Part shown: positions 25,813-34,767 of the stretch, in pieces
Numbering within the stretch: position 1 is the stretch's first letter
Layout of the letters: every line of letters starts with the position of its first letter
Assembly (NCBI GenBank): GCA_963708245.1
Contig: OY970201.1
Span: forward strand, 1-64,000
Length of the DNA: 64,000 nucleotides
Direction of reading: 5' to 3'
Source of the DNA: CAVYXK01 sp963708245
GTDB lineage: Bacteria; Pseudomonadota; Alphaproteobacteria; Acetobacterales; Acetobacteraceae
Position numbers and translations under genes: made by a program
Notes under the pieces: generated by a model
The model's input: only the letters and a program-made list of their open reading frames with translations
Told to the model about the DNA's origin: nothing
Database searches by the model: none

Positions 25813-27382
25813 TCAGGCCGCGCGGTCGACGCGAGTAGCTCGCGGCCAATGCCAGGGCAGCAGTTCGTGCAACCGCGAGACTGGGTGATCACCGATGCGC
25901 GCGAGCACGTCGGCGAGCCAGGCGCGCGGATCGATGTTGTTCAACTTTGCCGACGCAATCAGCGAATACATCGCCGCTGCCCTCTCCCCGCCGCGGTCCG
26001 AACCGGCGAACAGCCATGACTTGCGCCCGAGTGCAATTCCGCGCAGCGCGCGTTCCGCCGCATTGTTGGTCAGGCAGATGCGTCCATCGGCAAGGAAGCG
26101 CGCAAAGGCATCCCATCGCTTGAGCATGTAGTCCATCGCCTTCGCGACGTCGGCATGACGCGAGAGCTTGCCGCGTTCGACGCGCATCCAGCTCTCGAGG
26201 GAGCGCGACCCGGACCTGTCTTACGGCCTGCCGTTGGGTCGCTGGCAGGCCGTTGATGTCGCGTTCGACATCGAAGATCGCATCGATCCGGCGCACCGCC
26301 TCGATCGCGAGCGGCGCCTTGGCAACTTCGGCGAGCACGAACAGTTTGCGCCGTCCGTGTGCCCAACACGCGGCCTCAATGATCGGACCAGGCTGGCGTG
26401 CGGGGTGGTAGAGGTCGTTGAACCCGGCATAGGCGTCGGCTTGCAGAATGCCCGCGTAGCCGGCGAGATGTCGGCACGGATGCTCGCCGCTGCGATCGCG
26501 CGAATAGAAGAAGATCGCCGCTGGCGGTGCCGCGCCACCGAACGGCTGGTCGTCGCGCACATAGGTCCATAATCGGCCGGTGACGGTCTTGACCTTGGCC
26601 AACACCGGCACGGTGGTCTCATCGCCGTGTAGGCGCTCGGCGGCGAGTACGTGGGCCTTGATCAGCGTCACCAATGGCGACAGCGCCGTCGTGCAGGCAC
26701 CCACCCAATCGGCCAGTGTGGAGACGCTGAGATCGATGCCCTCGCGGGCAAACCGCTCGCTTTGGCGGTTCAACGGCTGATGCTCGCCGAACTTGCCATG
26801 GACGATCGTCGCCAGCAGGTCCGGACCGGCGCGGCCACGGGAAATCGGATGGAACGGCGCCGGCGGCTGCGTGATCGTCTCGCACGAGCGGCAGGAGAAC
26901 TTCTCTCGCACCGTCTGGATCACCTTGTAGGTCCGTGGAATGCTCTCCAACGTCTCGGTGGTGGTCTCGCCGAGCTTGGTGAGCTGACCGCCACAGCACG
27001 GACAGCTTGTCGGCGACGGCAGCACCAGCCGCTCGCGCGGCAGGTGCGCCGGTAACGGTGCGCGCACCGGCTTGGCGCGTGTGAACGGGCGCACGTTCGT
27101 CCTGTTCGTGGCCGCATGAGCGGCAGCCGCTTCGTCCTCGGCGGCAGCGGTCTCGAGTTCCTCGATCTGCATCTCCAACTGATCGAGCAGCTTGCGTCCA
27201 CGCTCGGCGGAGGCGCCGAAGCGGTCACGCTTCATCTTGGCGATTAGCAGCTTCAGATGCGCAACCATCGCCTCGGCACCAGCGGCACGAGCCTCAAAAT
27301 CACGCCGCGCGGCCTGCTCGGAGATTAGCGCTGCTTTCAGCGCGTCGATGTCATCCGGAAGTGTACCGGCCGAATCGCTCAT
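25813..27382 (-). pseudogene. tnpC: IS66 transposase TnpC, frameshifted
   Basis: The 5' frame has an N-terminal coiled coil (IDALKAALISEQAARRDFEA; MKRDRFGASAERGRKLLDQL), the zinc-binding CPCCGGQL..CRSC, and most of the DDE core (AERLHGDETTVPVL; AGILQADAYAGFNDLY; AACWAHGRRKLFVLAEVAK). Past about 26215 it becomes nonsense, while another frame (25813-26187 and just upstream) supplies the missing end: LSRHADVAKAMDYMLKRW, ICLTNNAAERALRGIALGRK and SWLFAGSDRGGERAAAMYSL with the catalytic Glu. One base change near 26205-26215 separates them. IS66 is not known to use frameshifting here, so this copy is probably dead or misread. Confidence 0.85.
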
Positions 27383-27466
27383 GCCGACAACTGAAATCAC
27401 ACTCGCCCGTGGTCATGCACGCGAAATCTTCAAAAAAACCCCGGCAACTGTGCAACTAGTCCAATC

Positions 27467-27814
27467 TTAGCCCGCCAGTTCCGGTCGCCAGGTTCGCTGC
27501 GGGTGTCTCCAGTCAATTCCCTCTAGCATGTAGCCGAGTTGGGCCGCCGTAATCGCAACCACTCCATCCGCCGGCGATGGCCAGATGAACCGACCGCGCT
27601 CGAGTCGCTTGGCATATAGCGACATGCCGAGGCCATCATGCCAAAGAACCTTTATCAGATCACCCCGACGACCCCGGAAAACATACGCATCGCCGGCGTG
27701 CGGGTTGCGCTGCAGGGACTGTTGTACTTGCAGGGCAAGGCCATTCATCCCGCGACGCATATCGGTCCTGCCTGCGGCCAGCCAGACGCGCATACCCGAG
27801 GGTGGCATCATCAT
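27467..27814 (-). CDS. tnpB: IS66 accessory protein TnpB
   Basis: 115 residues matching IS66 Orf2: RVWLAAGRTDMRRGMNGLAL, AYVFRGRRGDLIKVLWHDGL, GMSLYAKRLERGRF. It is needed with TnpA and TnpC for transposition in several IS66 elements, though its mechanism is unknown. Its start overlaps the tnpA stop by four bases (ATGA). Intact. Confidence 0.92.
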   Translation of the reverse strand: MMMPPSGMRVWLAAGRTDMRRGMNGLALQVQQSLQRNPHAGDAYVFRGRRGDLIKVLWHDGLGMSLYAKRLERGRFIWPSPADGVVAITAAQLGYMLEGIDWRHPQRTWRPELAG

Positions 27815-28251
27815 CCGCGCAACACCGACAGCACGCGGCGGAGCGCCGCAACGCTCACTCCTTCGTCGATACTCACGCGCACGCTGCCGTTCAGCTCGAT
27901 CTCGATCAACCCCGTTCGCCGTGGCGTTATCACCCGAGACGGCAACGGCTCTGATGCCGCCGGCGTCTCGCTCGGAACAGGCGCAATCCGCGCGGGGAAG
28001 AGATGCAGCTCCGAGCCGCAGGCAGTCTCGGCTGCAGCGAGGCGACGCCAGCGATAGACCAGGCTCGGGCAGATCCCGTGTCGGCGGGCAACGTCCTGGA
28101 TGCGTACCCCAGGCTGCACAGACTCCCCCACCACCTTGGCTCGAAACCGAGCGTCATGCGCCCGACGCCGCTCTCCCACGATCTCGATCCGTGGGCTTGC
28201 CTCGCCATCTGTGGCTGCCACTCTGGCAGCCTCATGCTTGCTTCCTATCAT
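27811..28251 (-). CDS. tnpA: IS66 accessory protein TnpA (HTH)
   Basis: About 146 residues from the ATG at 28251, which follows GGGGG. A central helix-turn-helix reads RIQDVARRHGICPSLVYRWR, as in IS3/IS66 OrfA proteins, and the C-terminal part (TGLIEIELNGSVRVSIDEGV) is typical of IS66 Orf1. It probably binds the element ends. First gene of the tnpABC operon. Intact. Confidence 0.88.
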   Translation of the reverse strand: MIGSKHEAARVAATDGEASPRIEIVGERRRAHDARFRAKVVGESVQPGVRIQDVARRHGICPSLVYRWRRLAAAETACGSELHLFPARIAPVPSETPAASEPLPSRVITPRRTGLIEIELNGSVRVSIDEGVSVAALRRVLSVLRG

Positions 28252-28419
28252 CCCCCGAAGCAAATCAAGCCGCCACTATTCAGACAAGGCGGTCGTCACC
28301 GTAGGGATACCGGTATTCCTGCAGCAGGTGACCTTCAAGGAAGGAGATCTGATCAAGGAAGGCGATGCGCTCTACCGGATTGAGTCGGACAGCTTCCAGG
28401 CCGCGGTGACGCAGGCGCG

Positions 28420-28739
28420 CGGCGGAACCGAGCCTGGCCCATTTGGGTCTGGAGAGACGGCTGAACGCGCTCCACGAGGCGGCGCGCAACTTCGACATGG
28501 ATCGACCACGCCTGAACGCTACGCTCCGCTCGCTGTTTACGTCCATCGAGGTCAACTACCAGCGGCATGTGCTGCGCCTGACGTGGCGGCACGGCGGCAA
28601 GACCGCGATCCGGCTGAACCCGGATGTCATGTCGATCAAGGACCGCGGGAAGGCCACGCCATTTGTTGAGGCCTTGAGGCGTCTCCATCCGAGGCGGCCG
28701 CGCACCAGACCCAAGCAGGTGACGGCAGAAATCTCGTAA
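28420..28739 (+). pseudogene. C-terminal fragment of a serine recombinase
   Basis: About 105 residues in one frame: SLAHLGLERRLNALHEAARN, FDMDRPRLNATLRSLF, TSIEVNYQRHVLRLTWRHGG. This is the distal region of large serine recombinases after the coiled coil. It begins directly where the efflux adaptor sequence ends, so it marks a deletion or recombination breakpoint. No catalytic domain is present nearby. Not the same protein as the recombinase at 5826-8637. Confidence 0.65.
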
Positions 28740-28878
28740 ATGGGCGCTGCCAGGGTGCACGCGAACTGGGGACAAGCGGGCAGTGATCCTGGTGAGCCAT
28801 TGCACTGCGCCCCACAGGCTCGTGGATCCGATGCCCGGAGCAGCAGTGGACGAAGAACCGCGGCAGACCGGAGGCGCC

Positions 28879-29271
28879 TCAGGGCTTTCGCAATGCCCTC
28901 TCTGCGCGCACGAAGTGAACATAAGCTGCGACGCACGTGAAATTGATAAAGACTGCGACGGCGTTCCAGGCGACGACAGGGCGAGACACAATCAGCAAAC
29001 CGTAGTAGATCCAGAGAATCTGAAAGACCCCCATGATCGCCGCCATTCTTGGGTTCATACCCGAGCTTGAACGACGTTTAAGCATCGCGACTAAATCTGG
29101 TACGGCGGCAAAGGTTGTCCCAAACCCAGCCAGCAAGCCGAAGAGTTCCGACCGTCGGAACGTCGGTACGAGTAGGCTTTGCGTGTCCTGTGGTATCAGA
29201 TTCTGACAACCACCGAGTGAGATAAGAATTGCAATCGTAATGCTAGCCTGAGCGGCACACAGGCGGTTCAC
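28879..29271 (-). CDS. SemiSWEET-like membrane protein with lipobox-type N-terminus
   Basis: 130 residues. The C-terminal 90 form a three-helix PQ-loop/SemiSWEET unit: LFGLLAGFGTTFAAVPDLVA, MLKRRSSSGMNPRMAAIMGV, FQILWIYYGLLIVSRPVVAW, NAVAVFINFTCVAAYVHF. SemiSWEETs dimerise to move sugars. Before this unit lies ASITIAILISLGGC, which reads like a lipoprotein signal peptide with a lipobox Cys. GTG at 29271 is chosen because GAGGAGGT lies just upstream. Whether the N-terminus is cleaved and lipidated or is an extra helix is unknown. No sugar genes are adjacent; the surroundings are insertion remnants. Confidence 0.7.
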   Translation of the reverse strand: MNRLCAAQASITIAILISLGGCQNLIPQDTQSLLVPTFRRSELFGLLAGFGTTFAAVPDLVAMLKRRSSSGMNPRMAAIMGVFQILWIYYGLLIVSRPVVAWNAVAVFINFTCVAAYVHFVRAERALRKP

Positions 29272-29582
29272 GATGACCTCCTCGTTACGGTTGTCGCCCT
29301 CCACGGCCGCACTGCAAACGCCGCCCACCACGGAACGCGACAGCGATCAAAAAATCGCGAGATGGCGTGGCACGATCTCGATGGAGTTCCCCCTAACTGC
29401 TCACTTTCGTTCGGCCGAAGGTTGCTTCCCTGCCGCCCCGCAGGAGAGCATGAGCGTCAAGCTTGCCAAGGATCTCGATTAGGCTTGCGATGACGCCTGT
29501 CCATCCTGTCTGGTACCGATTCCAGCACCGTTGTCGCCGTGAAAGTACTTGCAGAACAACAGGTGCGCAATCCAGCGCCGGC
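29272..29582. other. Gap without recognised gene
   Basis: Upstream region of the SemiSWEET-like gene (its ribosome binding site lies at about 29278-29285) and downstream region of a small minus-strand gene. No coding sequence recognised on either strand. Confidence 0.35.
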
Positions 29583-29759
29583 TTAGGCTGGCGTCATGCC
29601 CGCCGACAGACACGATCCACTAGTCAGGGTTAGGCTGTGGCTTGCTTCGGCGAGTAATCGCTCGACGATTGATCGCTTTGCGTGGTCCAGGTCGAGCTTC
29701 AGCATCGCTCGATAATGAGCAATGTTCATCTGGATGACGGTGGGATCCTCTTCGATCAT
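29583..29759 (-). CDS. Small hypothetical protein
   Basis: 58 residues starting MIEEDPTVIQMNIAHYRAML and continuing KLDLDHAKRSIVERLLAEAS, an amphipathic helical protein. GGAGG eight bases before the ATG at 29759 supports this start rather than the longer open frame. Short proteins of this pattern occur as conserved hypotheticals in Alphaproteobacteria, as far as I recall; no function is known. Confidence 0.5.
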   Translation of the reverse strand: MIEEDPTVIQMNIAHYRAMLKLDLDHAKRSIVERLLAEASHSLTLTSGSCLSAGMTPA

Positions 29760-30110
29760 TCGCTGTGCCTCCGGTGAGGAGGGCGGGAGCGCGCCTTTCT
29801 TTCGGAGGCTTATGTCTCTCTCAGCCGGCGCCGCCCGATGGCTGACATCCGTTGTTGGCGCCGATGAAGGCAGCCTAGGCCGACCGAGCAGATGGGTCAA
29901 ACTAAATTAAATGGCCGGCTGGTGACCGACTGTAGGAAATGGGCCATCTTCTACCACCCACCCGGTGGCGACAGCGCCGACCAGCTTCACAAGCGCATCG
30001 GATCAGGATTGCCACGGTCAGTAGGCCTGTTCAGCGTCATGTGCGTACATGTGATCGGCGGCTAGGCGCGCAGCGGCTTCCGTCCTAAAGGAGATCAGGG
30101 CGCGTTAGCT
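29760..30110. other. Gap without recognised gene
   Basis: No convincing coding sequence on either strand. Base composition is like the neighbours. Nothing else seen. Confidence 0.35.
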
Positions 30111-30341
30111 TCATGAAGAACGGCACGCCGGCAGCCTCGCAATTTTCGGCATGACCACCGCGAAGGGGATTAGCCGGGCCGCTTCCTTGCGCGATGCGAT
30201 TGAGGCCGAGACCGCCATCCCGACGCCAGGGAGCACTGCTTGGCCAGGAGATTCGATTGCGATCATGTGTCCGGCCTTGTCGACGCGGCCCACGACCGCT
30301 GGCCGGGATGGAGTCCGCGATCCGTCCCAAACGTGAATCAA
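30111..30341 (-). pseudogene. Possible membrane-fusion-type fragment
   Basis: A 76-residue frame whose middle reads VVGRVDKAGHMIAIESPGQA, VLPGVGMAVSASIASRKEAA, RLIPFAVVMP. The pattern (beta-rich, 'G..V....ASI', ending in 'IPFAVV') resembles the beta-barrel part of periplasmic adaptor proteins, but there is too little for a firm assignment. There are no flanking domains, so it would be a remnant. Could also be chance. Confidence 0.25.
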
Positions 30342-30412
30342 AGCGGAGGATTGGACGCAATTGCAATGTCATCCGTTTGACATAATACCTTCTCAATTCA
30401 TGGTGTCCTAAG

Positions 30413-30631
30413 CTAAGCAGATATGATCTGAGGCCCGCGTCGGCTAATTCGGGAGTTGAACGCTATGTCGTTGTCCGTGGCGGTCAGTGTCTTCGGCGTG
30501 GCCGAGAGATCCGCGACCACAACCAGCCGCGCGCCTGCCAACGCGAACACTGTTTCGTAGACGTTGGGACGCACCAGCTTCATCTCGTCATCGATACCAC
30601 CTGCCGACTTGATCTCGGCCTGGCGGTTCTG
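30413..30631 (-). pseudogene. Unidentified gene fragment
   Basis: A 72-residue frame without a proper start (an in-frame TGA precedes it) reads QAEIKSAGGIDDEMKLVRPN, VYETVFALAGARLVVVADLS, ATPKTLTATDNDIAFNSRIS. It has the composition and hydrophobic pattern of real protein (a likely buried strand ARLVVVADLS), so I take it as the 3' end of a truncated gene. I do not recognise the family. Confidence 0.35.
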
Positions 30632-30810
30632 TCACGCCTCGCGCCATATCGGCGCCCGATTGACCGGGGCTGTGCGCGGCGCCTCGGGGTCGTCAGGCCG
30701 GGACGAAGAAACGGCCCCTTCCAGCCGAACAAAGAAACATCAGCAGGTGGTTGGAGTGGTTCGGCCAGACAAGAGGGTATCGTAACTACCCACGCCCAAC
30801 AGCGAGGAGG

Positions 30811-32232
30811 CTATTTTTTCGAAGTCAAGGGGCTTGGTTGAGGCTGGGCAAGAGCCGCTACCTGATTGTCTGGTATTTGATGCGTAGGTGCCTGGCCTGG
30901 CGGCAAGATGTTCGTCCGTTGCATTGCTCGCACGAACTCACCGGCGCCGGTGCCCCATTTCGAGAAAACTGCGAGTGCCGTAGTAAAAGATACATCGACC
31001 GGGTGCACCCGCTCGCTTGACAGAATGTACAGCGCTCCCGCCATGGGAGTTGGCACCGACGGCACCAACACCGTGTACAGCCCATCGTCCAGTTCCTCAA
31101 TAATCAGCGCCGGAACCAATGCGTCCTCGATTTCGACGAGTGCTGGAGCAAATGTCGGTTCGTCAGCCCTTCCGGCGACGCGCGCCGCGAGGCCACGCAA
31201 GATCGTATAGCCCGGAAGCTTCGAGAGGATCGCATTCTCAAAGGCATTTTTCAGACGTAAGCCCGGACCGGTGCGCACCATTAACCCTACAATAAAGCAG
31301 ATGATAGTCAGTAAGAAAACTGTGAAGACCCCACCAAATGCGACAGAAGGGGGGATGATCGGCTTTAGAGTTTGTCCGGGAACATTGCTAGTTCCTGCAT
31401 AGCCGTCTGACCATGAGACGGATGGAAGCGAGCAACAGAAAGGCACGCGCCTTCACATTGAGATTTTCCCAATCCTTACCCAGTCGACGACATCGGTTGA
31501 GCCACGCCAGCGTGCGTTCGACCACCCATCGCTTTGGTAGCACGACAAAGCCCTTGGCGTGCCGCTTCTTGCCCTTGATCTTCTTCCCCGCATCATACCC
31601 ATGCGGATCGATCGAGGCCCCCCTTTTTCGGCGCTCTTCACGCTCTGCGCATCAATCACCGCGGCGGTCGGGCTGGCCTCTCGCGAGGCCTGCTCACGAC
31701 ATTTCACATACAATGCGTGATGCAGTCGCTCCAGCGTGCCGTCCCAGGTCCATCGTTCCAGATAGTCGTGCACTGTGCTCCGCGGCGGCAGGTCCTTGGG
31801 GATCGCCCGCCATTGGCAGCCGGTGCTCAGCACATACATCACGCCGTTCACCACCTGGCGGATATCAACGCTCCGCTTGTTGCCGCCCGGCTTGGCCGGG
31901 GGGATCAATGGTTCCACCTCGGCCCATTCGGCATCAGTCAGATCGCTCTCATAGCGCAGTCGGGTGCGGTCGTACCGCGTCCGGTTCTCCTTGGTCCACA
32001 TCCAGTCCCCCGAATCGATGCTCGGGGGAGAGAGAATCACAGGCAATTCAATGGCTTCAAGGGTGACCCGCTAAGCGATTCTAAAAACTCAATTTGTTCC
32101 CGGACGGACACTTAGCAATGCCAAGAGTGCGCTGACTGCCTTGCCGAGCAGAAGTATGGCCACGTAGACTGGCAGAACGATAAGAATACCGCCGATCAGG
32201 GTTGTCTTGGCGAACTCGACCAGCGGTCTCAT
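30811..32232 (-). pseudogene. DUF502 membrane protein, split by an IS5 copy
   Basis: The first 40 codons are at 32112-32232: RPLVEFAKTTLIGGILIVLP, VYVAILLLGKAVSALLALL, with GGAGG upstream of the ATG. The rest is at 30811-31367: KPIIPPSVAFGGVFTVFLLT, IICFIVGLMVRTG, KLPGYTILRGLAARVAGRAD, DALVPALIIEELDDGLYTVL, VPSVPTPMAGALYILSSERV. Removing the IS5 element and one TTA duplication restores the frame (LLALLKPIIPPSVAF), giving about 225 residues with two N-terminal membrane helices, as in DUF502 proteins. Function unknown. The split copies are unlikely to work. Confidence 0.88.
31368..32111 (-). mobile_element. IS5/IS427 element, internally deleted copy
   Basis: 744 bp. It is almost identical to the element at 7189-8154 at both ends, including the inverted repeats and the A5G6 slippage run (31618-31628), but lacks the 222 bp matching 7380-7601 of the full copy. 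It is flanked by its own duplication TTA (31365-31367 and 32112-32114), so it moved independently. The lost part encodes the region around the second catalytic Asp (YADGGYQG), so it cannot make transposase; it could move only if helped by the full copy. It interrupts a DUF502 gene. Confidence 0.92.
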
Positions 32233-32370
32233 GTAGCTTGCCTCCTGGAGCGTGCCAGCCGAAAGGAAACCGGCTCCGGCGATCCAATCGCCAGAGCAGT
32301 GGCTCTGATAATGGCGATGGCCGTTTGGCGCGCGGTCATGCCAAATCCTACAGCCAGTAGCCACATCTAC

Positions 32371-32424
32371 ACTTAAGCCGGACCAATTCCTATGATCACT
32401 TAAGCCGGACCAATTCCTATGATC
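32371..32424. repeat. Two 27-bp direct repeats
   Basis: ACTTAAGCCGGACCAATTCC plus TATGATC occurs twice without a gap, at 32371-32397 and 32398-32424. It lies upstream of the DUF502 start and before a truncated tyrosine recombinase. It may be an operator, a remnant of an IS end with double binding sites, or part of an att region; the sequence does not decide. Confidence 0.7.
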
Positions 32425-32539
32425 CAAATCAATGAGGTGGCGACTTACTTGGCGAACTCAGGCCCATTGTTCCGCGGGCTTCCCGCCCGCCCATCCACCG
32501 GCCAGGTGCGGAGGCGCAGGCGAGGATTGCCGCGGTAGA

Positions 32540-33241
32540 AGCGTTGAAGGCGCCGCTGCCGCGCTTGGCACAGCACAGTTCGGCAAGGAGGTGATGGACT
32601 CTGTCCGTCGGAGCGAGGACAAGCGTCGCACGGGTGTTGGCCCGGCCCTGCGTTACCAGTCGGGTCTTGCCATCGCCCTGCTGGCGGCACGGCCGCTGCG
32701 GATCAGGAACTTCCAGGCGGTCACCATTGGCACCTCCCTGCGGTGGGATGGTGCCCGGTATTGGCTGACGTTCGGTCCCGAAGAGACGAAGACCGGCTGG
32801 CCCATCGACGAGCCCATCCCCGATGATCTGGTCCCCTACCTCGAGGTCTTCCTCCGGACCTGGCGTCCCATCCTGCTGCGGCAGGCAGCCAAGTTTTCAG
32901 GCGCACCCCCAAGCAACCGTCTTTGGCTCGACAGGGCCGGCAAGCCCATGATGGAGTTTACGCTCCGCGAGCTGATTAAGCGCTATACGAGGGACCGTTT
33001 TGGGACGGCTCTGTGGCCGCATCTGTTCCGCGACTGCCTCTTGACCTCAGTGGCGACCGACCAGCCTGACCTGATCAAGATCAGCGCCACCCTGATCGGT
33101 CATGCCAGTCTGAAGACCGGCGAGAAGCACTACAACCAGGCGCACATGCTCGATGCCAGCCGCCAATACGGGATGACGATCCTCGGGCTGCGGGAGAGCT
33201 TCCTCTCCACCCTGCGCAACCAGCCGGCTGATCCCGGCTGA
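32540..33241 (+). pseudogene. Tyrosine recombinase, N-terminally truncated
   Basis: About 230 residues of the catalytic domain of a phage-type integrase: ALRYQSGLAIALLAARPLRI (first Arg region), YWLTFGPEETKTGWPIDEPI, ALWPHLFRDCLLTSVATDQP (HxxR) and ATLIGHASLKTGEKHYNQAH with the nucleophilic Tyr. The N-terminal core-binding domain is missing; upstream codons in the frame are not family-like, and the first internal ATG is at 32594. A long palindrome follows the stop codon immediately. Probably inactive, the trace of an integrated element. Confidence 0.75.
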
Positions 33242-33243
33242 GC

Positions 33244-33278
33244 CCCCGATTTGTGCAAACGTTTGCAAATTTTCGGGG
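33244..33278. promoter_or_regulatory. Long palindrome just after the recombinase gene
   Basis: The exact 14-bp palindrome TGCAAACGTTTGCA (33254-33267) sits inside longer arms beginning CCCCGA and ending TCGGGG. It starts two bases after the recombinase stop codon. It could be a terminator stem, a recombinase core site, or a LacI/PurR-family operator (whose consensus centre is GCAAACGTTTGC). Symmetry is certain, role inferred. Confidence 0.5.
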
Positions 33279-33637
33279 TGAGCGATGACTGACACGGTCA
33301 GGCTGACCTGACTGAAATACATCCTGACCATCCTGGGGAACGTGGACCTGCTGACGCTTGGGCTTCATCCGCTCGGGGGGAGCAAGGTGGTGGGGACGGT
33401 ATCTGGGCCACCCTAAACGGGGATGCCCTCAGGTGTAGCAGACCGTGGAGGTGTGACGGTGTGACGCATAGTGGAACCCATGCCCCCCGTCACGCCGTGC
33501 ATGGGATAGTCACCAGATGGGTGAGCGGCCGCGTGATGACGACGTGCGGCTCGTTGGTGACCACGCCAGGGGGATGGGCGGGATGGTTGCGCCGTTCAGC
33601 TTCCCTCGCTGACTCGGTCAGCCCTACCTTTCCCATC
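33279..33637. other. Gap without recognised gene
   Basis: Nothing recognisable on either strand between the palindrome and the SRAP start codon. The sequence has a few CGTCACACCG-like short repeats near 33450-33500 but no clear structure. Confidence 0.35.
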
Positions 33638-34087
33638 ATGTGTGGTCGCTACGCCAGTTTCCTGCCCACCGAGGCCATCCGTCGGACCTTCCGCACGGTC
33701 AATCCGCTGCCGAACCTTGAGCCGTCATGGAACGTGGCGCCCACGCAAATGGCCCCCGTAGTGCGGCGGCACCCCGAGACCGGCGAGCGGCACCTTGACC
33801 TGCTTCAGTGGGGCCTGCTGCCGCATTTCACTAAAGATCCCGAGCGCGCCCGCCGCCCGATCAATGCGCGTGCGGAGACCGTCACCACATCCGCCATGTT
33901 CCGCGGAGCCTTCGCACAACGTCGGTGCATCTTGCCGGCAGAGGTGTTCTATGAATGGCGCGTGGCGCCGGCTGCTTCGCGCCCATCCTCGCCGTTCGGA
34001 GTGCTTGATACAGTTCTGAAAACCGGACGCAGTCAGCCTGCTGGCGTAGGATCTACCGGTTCTGCTGTTTCCGGTGACCACAGCTAA
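33638..34087 (+). pseudogene. SRAP (YedK/HMCES-type) protein, 3' truncated
   Basis: The frame starts with the hallmark MCGRYASFLPTEAIRRTF, in which Cys2 is the catalytic residue that links to abasic sites in single-stranded DNA. It continues with PSWNVAPTQMAPVVRRHPET, LLQWGLLPHFTKDP, PINARAETVTTSAMFRGAF and RRCILPAEVFYEW (active-site Asn and Glu). After FYEWRVAP (about base 33967) the sequence no longer fits the family, and the C-terminal part with the catalytic His is absent. The frame continues in unrelated sequence to 34087. A DNA-damage response protein remnant, possibly carried by a former island. Confidence 0.8.
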
Positions 34088-34320
34088 TTTTACGGATCCT
34101 ATGCACAGGTGGTGTTCTGAACTCTTCCGAATCGGCTGATTCCGGCGCCCGCGTTTGCAATCGGGCACCTCCGCTGCCTTGCGGCTTCAAGCTCGTGTCG
34201 CTGAAGCGACCGGCAGCCGTTCTCGGCCAGAGCCTTGATGGCGAGGCGGACGGCTGCAGAAACGGCGCTTGGTATCTGCGGATCAGGGAGAGCCTCTGCC
34301 CAGGCACCGGCGACATATGC

Positions 34321-34767
34321 TTAATTGCTGCTCGCGATTGAGAGGACGCCCAGCGCCCAGGAGATAGTGACCGCCGGGTGGGCGATCGAGCTATCGAGCC
34401 GCACACCGGTGCCGGCGGAGAACAGCATGGTGAAGATAAACAAGCCGACGGTGAAGCGGATGACGTTGTTTCGCAGCAGCGTGGTCGCGATGATCCGCGG
34501 CGAGAGCTGCCCGCTCGCGACCTGGATCGCGACCAAAAGCGATCCGAAGGTGAAGACGATGAATGAAATCGAGAGCGTCTCGACGGTGTTCAGGACTTCC
34601 GACGTCCCGCCCGGTGTCGCGCCAAACCGCGGCAACCATCCGAGCCGCTCGTGCAGCCGGAACACGAGGCGGATGGCGATATTCTCAAGCAGCAGTGCGA
34701 TGAACGGAACGATCCAGAGCGCCGAGCGGAAATAGCTCTTGAGCCGATACCATCAATTCCAGCGCAT
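34321..34767 (-). pseudogene. DUF2254 membrane protein fragment with nonsense codon
   Basis: From the ATG at 34767 (preceded by GGAGG) the frame reads MRWN, TGA, WYRLKSYFRSALWIVPFIAL, then a membrane protein (ETLSISFIVFTFGSLLVAIQ, SGQLSPRIIATTLLRNNVIR, FTVGLFIFTMLFSAGTG). This is the N-terminal third of DUF2254 proteins, which are usually about 400 residues. The TGA at 34753-34755 probably replaces TGG. The C-terminus is lost after about residue 150. Not functional. Confidence 0.75.

Larger units (their letters stand above)
25532..28311 (-). mobile_element. IS66-family element
   Basis: About 2.78 kb, with ends starting GTAAGCATCC (left) and GTATCCCTAC (right, read inward). It is flanked by the 8-bp duplication GGTATTCC (25524-25531 and 28312-28319; a ninth base also matches), the duplication size known for IS66. 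It contains tnpA, tnpB, a frameshifted tnpC and a small fourth gene, all on the minus strand. It disrupts an efflux adaptor gene. Confidence 0.93.
25336..28430 (+). pseudogene. Efflux membrane-fusion protein (AcrA/HlyD type), split by IS66 and truncated
   Basis: The first part (25336-25531) has a signal peptide (MLRYIATTALIGAIMQALPG) and the adaptor start STIPVATVAAELRPITRATE and FVGRVEAIEHVEIRARVT. After the IS66 element, 28312 onward resumes with VFLQQVTFKEGDLIKEGDAL and YRIESDSFQAAVTQARG, the typical lipoyl-like motif. Removing IS66 and one copy of its target duplication restores the frame exactly (ARVTVFLQQVTF). The gene then stops matching at about 28420, where serine-recombinase sequence begins, so most of the adaptor is lost. 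It would have served an RND pump whose other genes are not here. Confidence 0.85.

Noticed and set aside
25895..27055. Plus-strand frames within IS66
   Set aside because: Shadow frames of tnpC; the element's genes are all on the minus strand.
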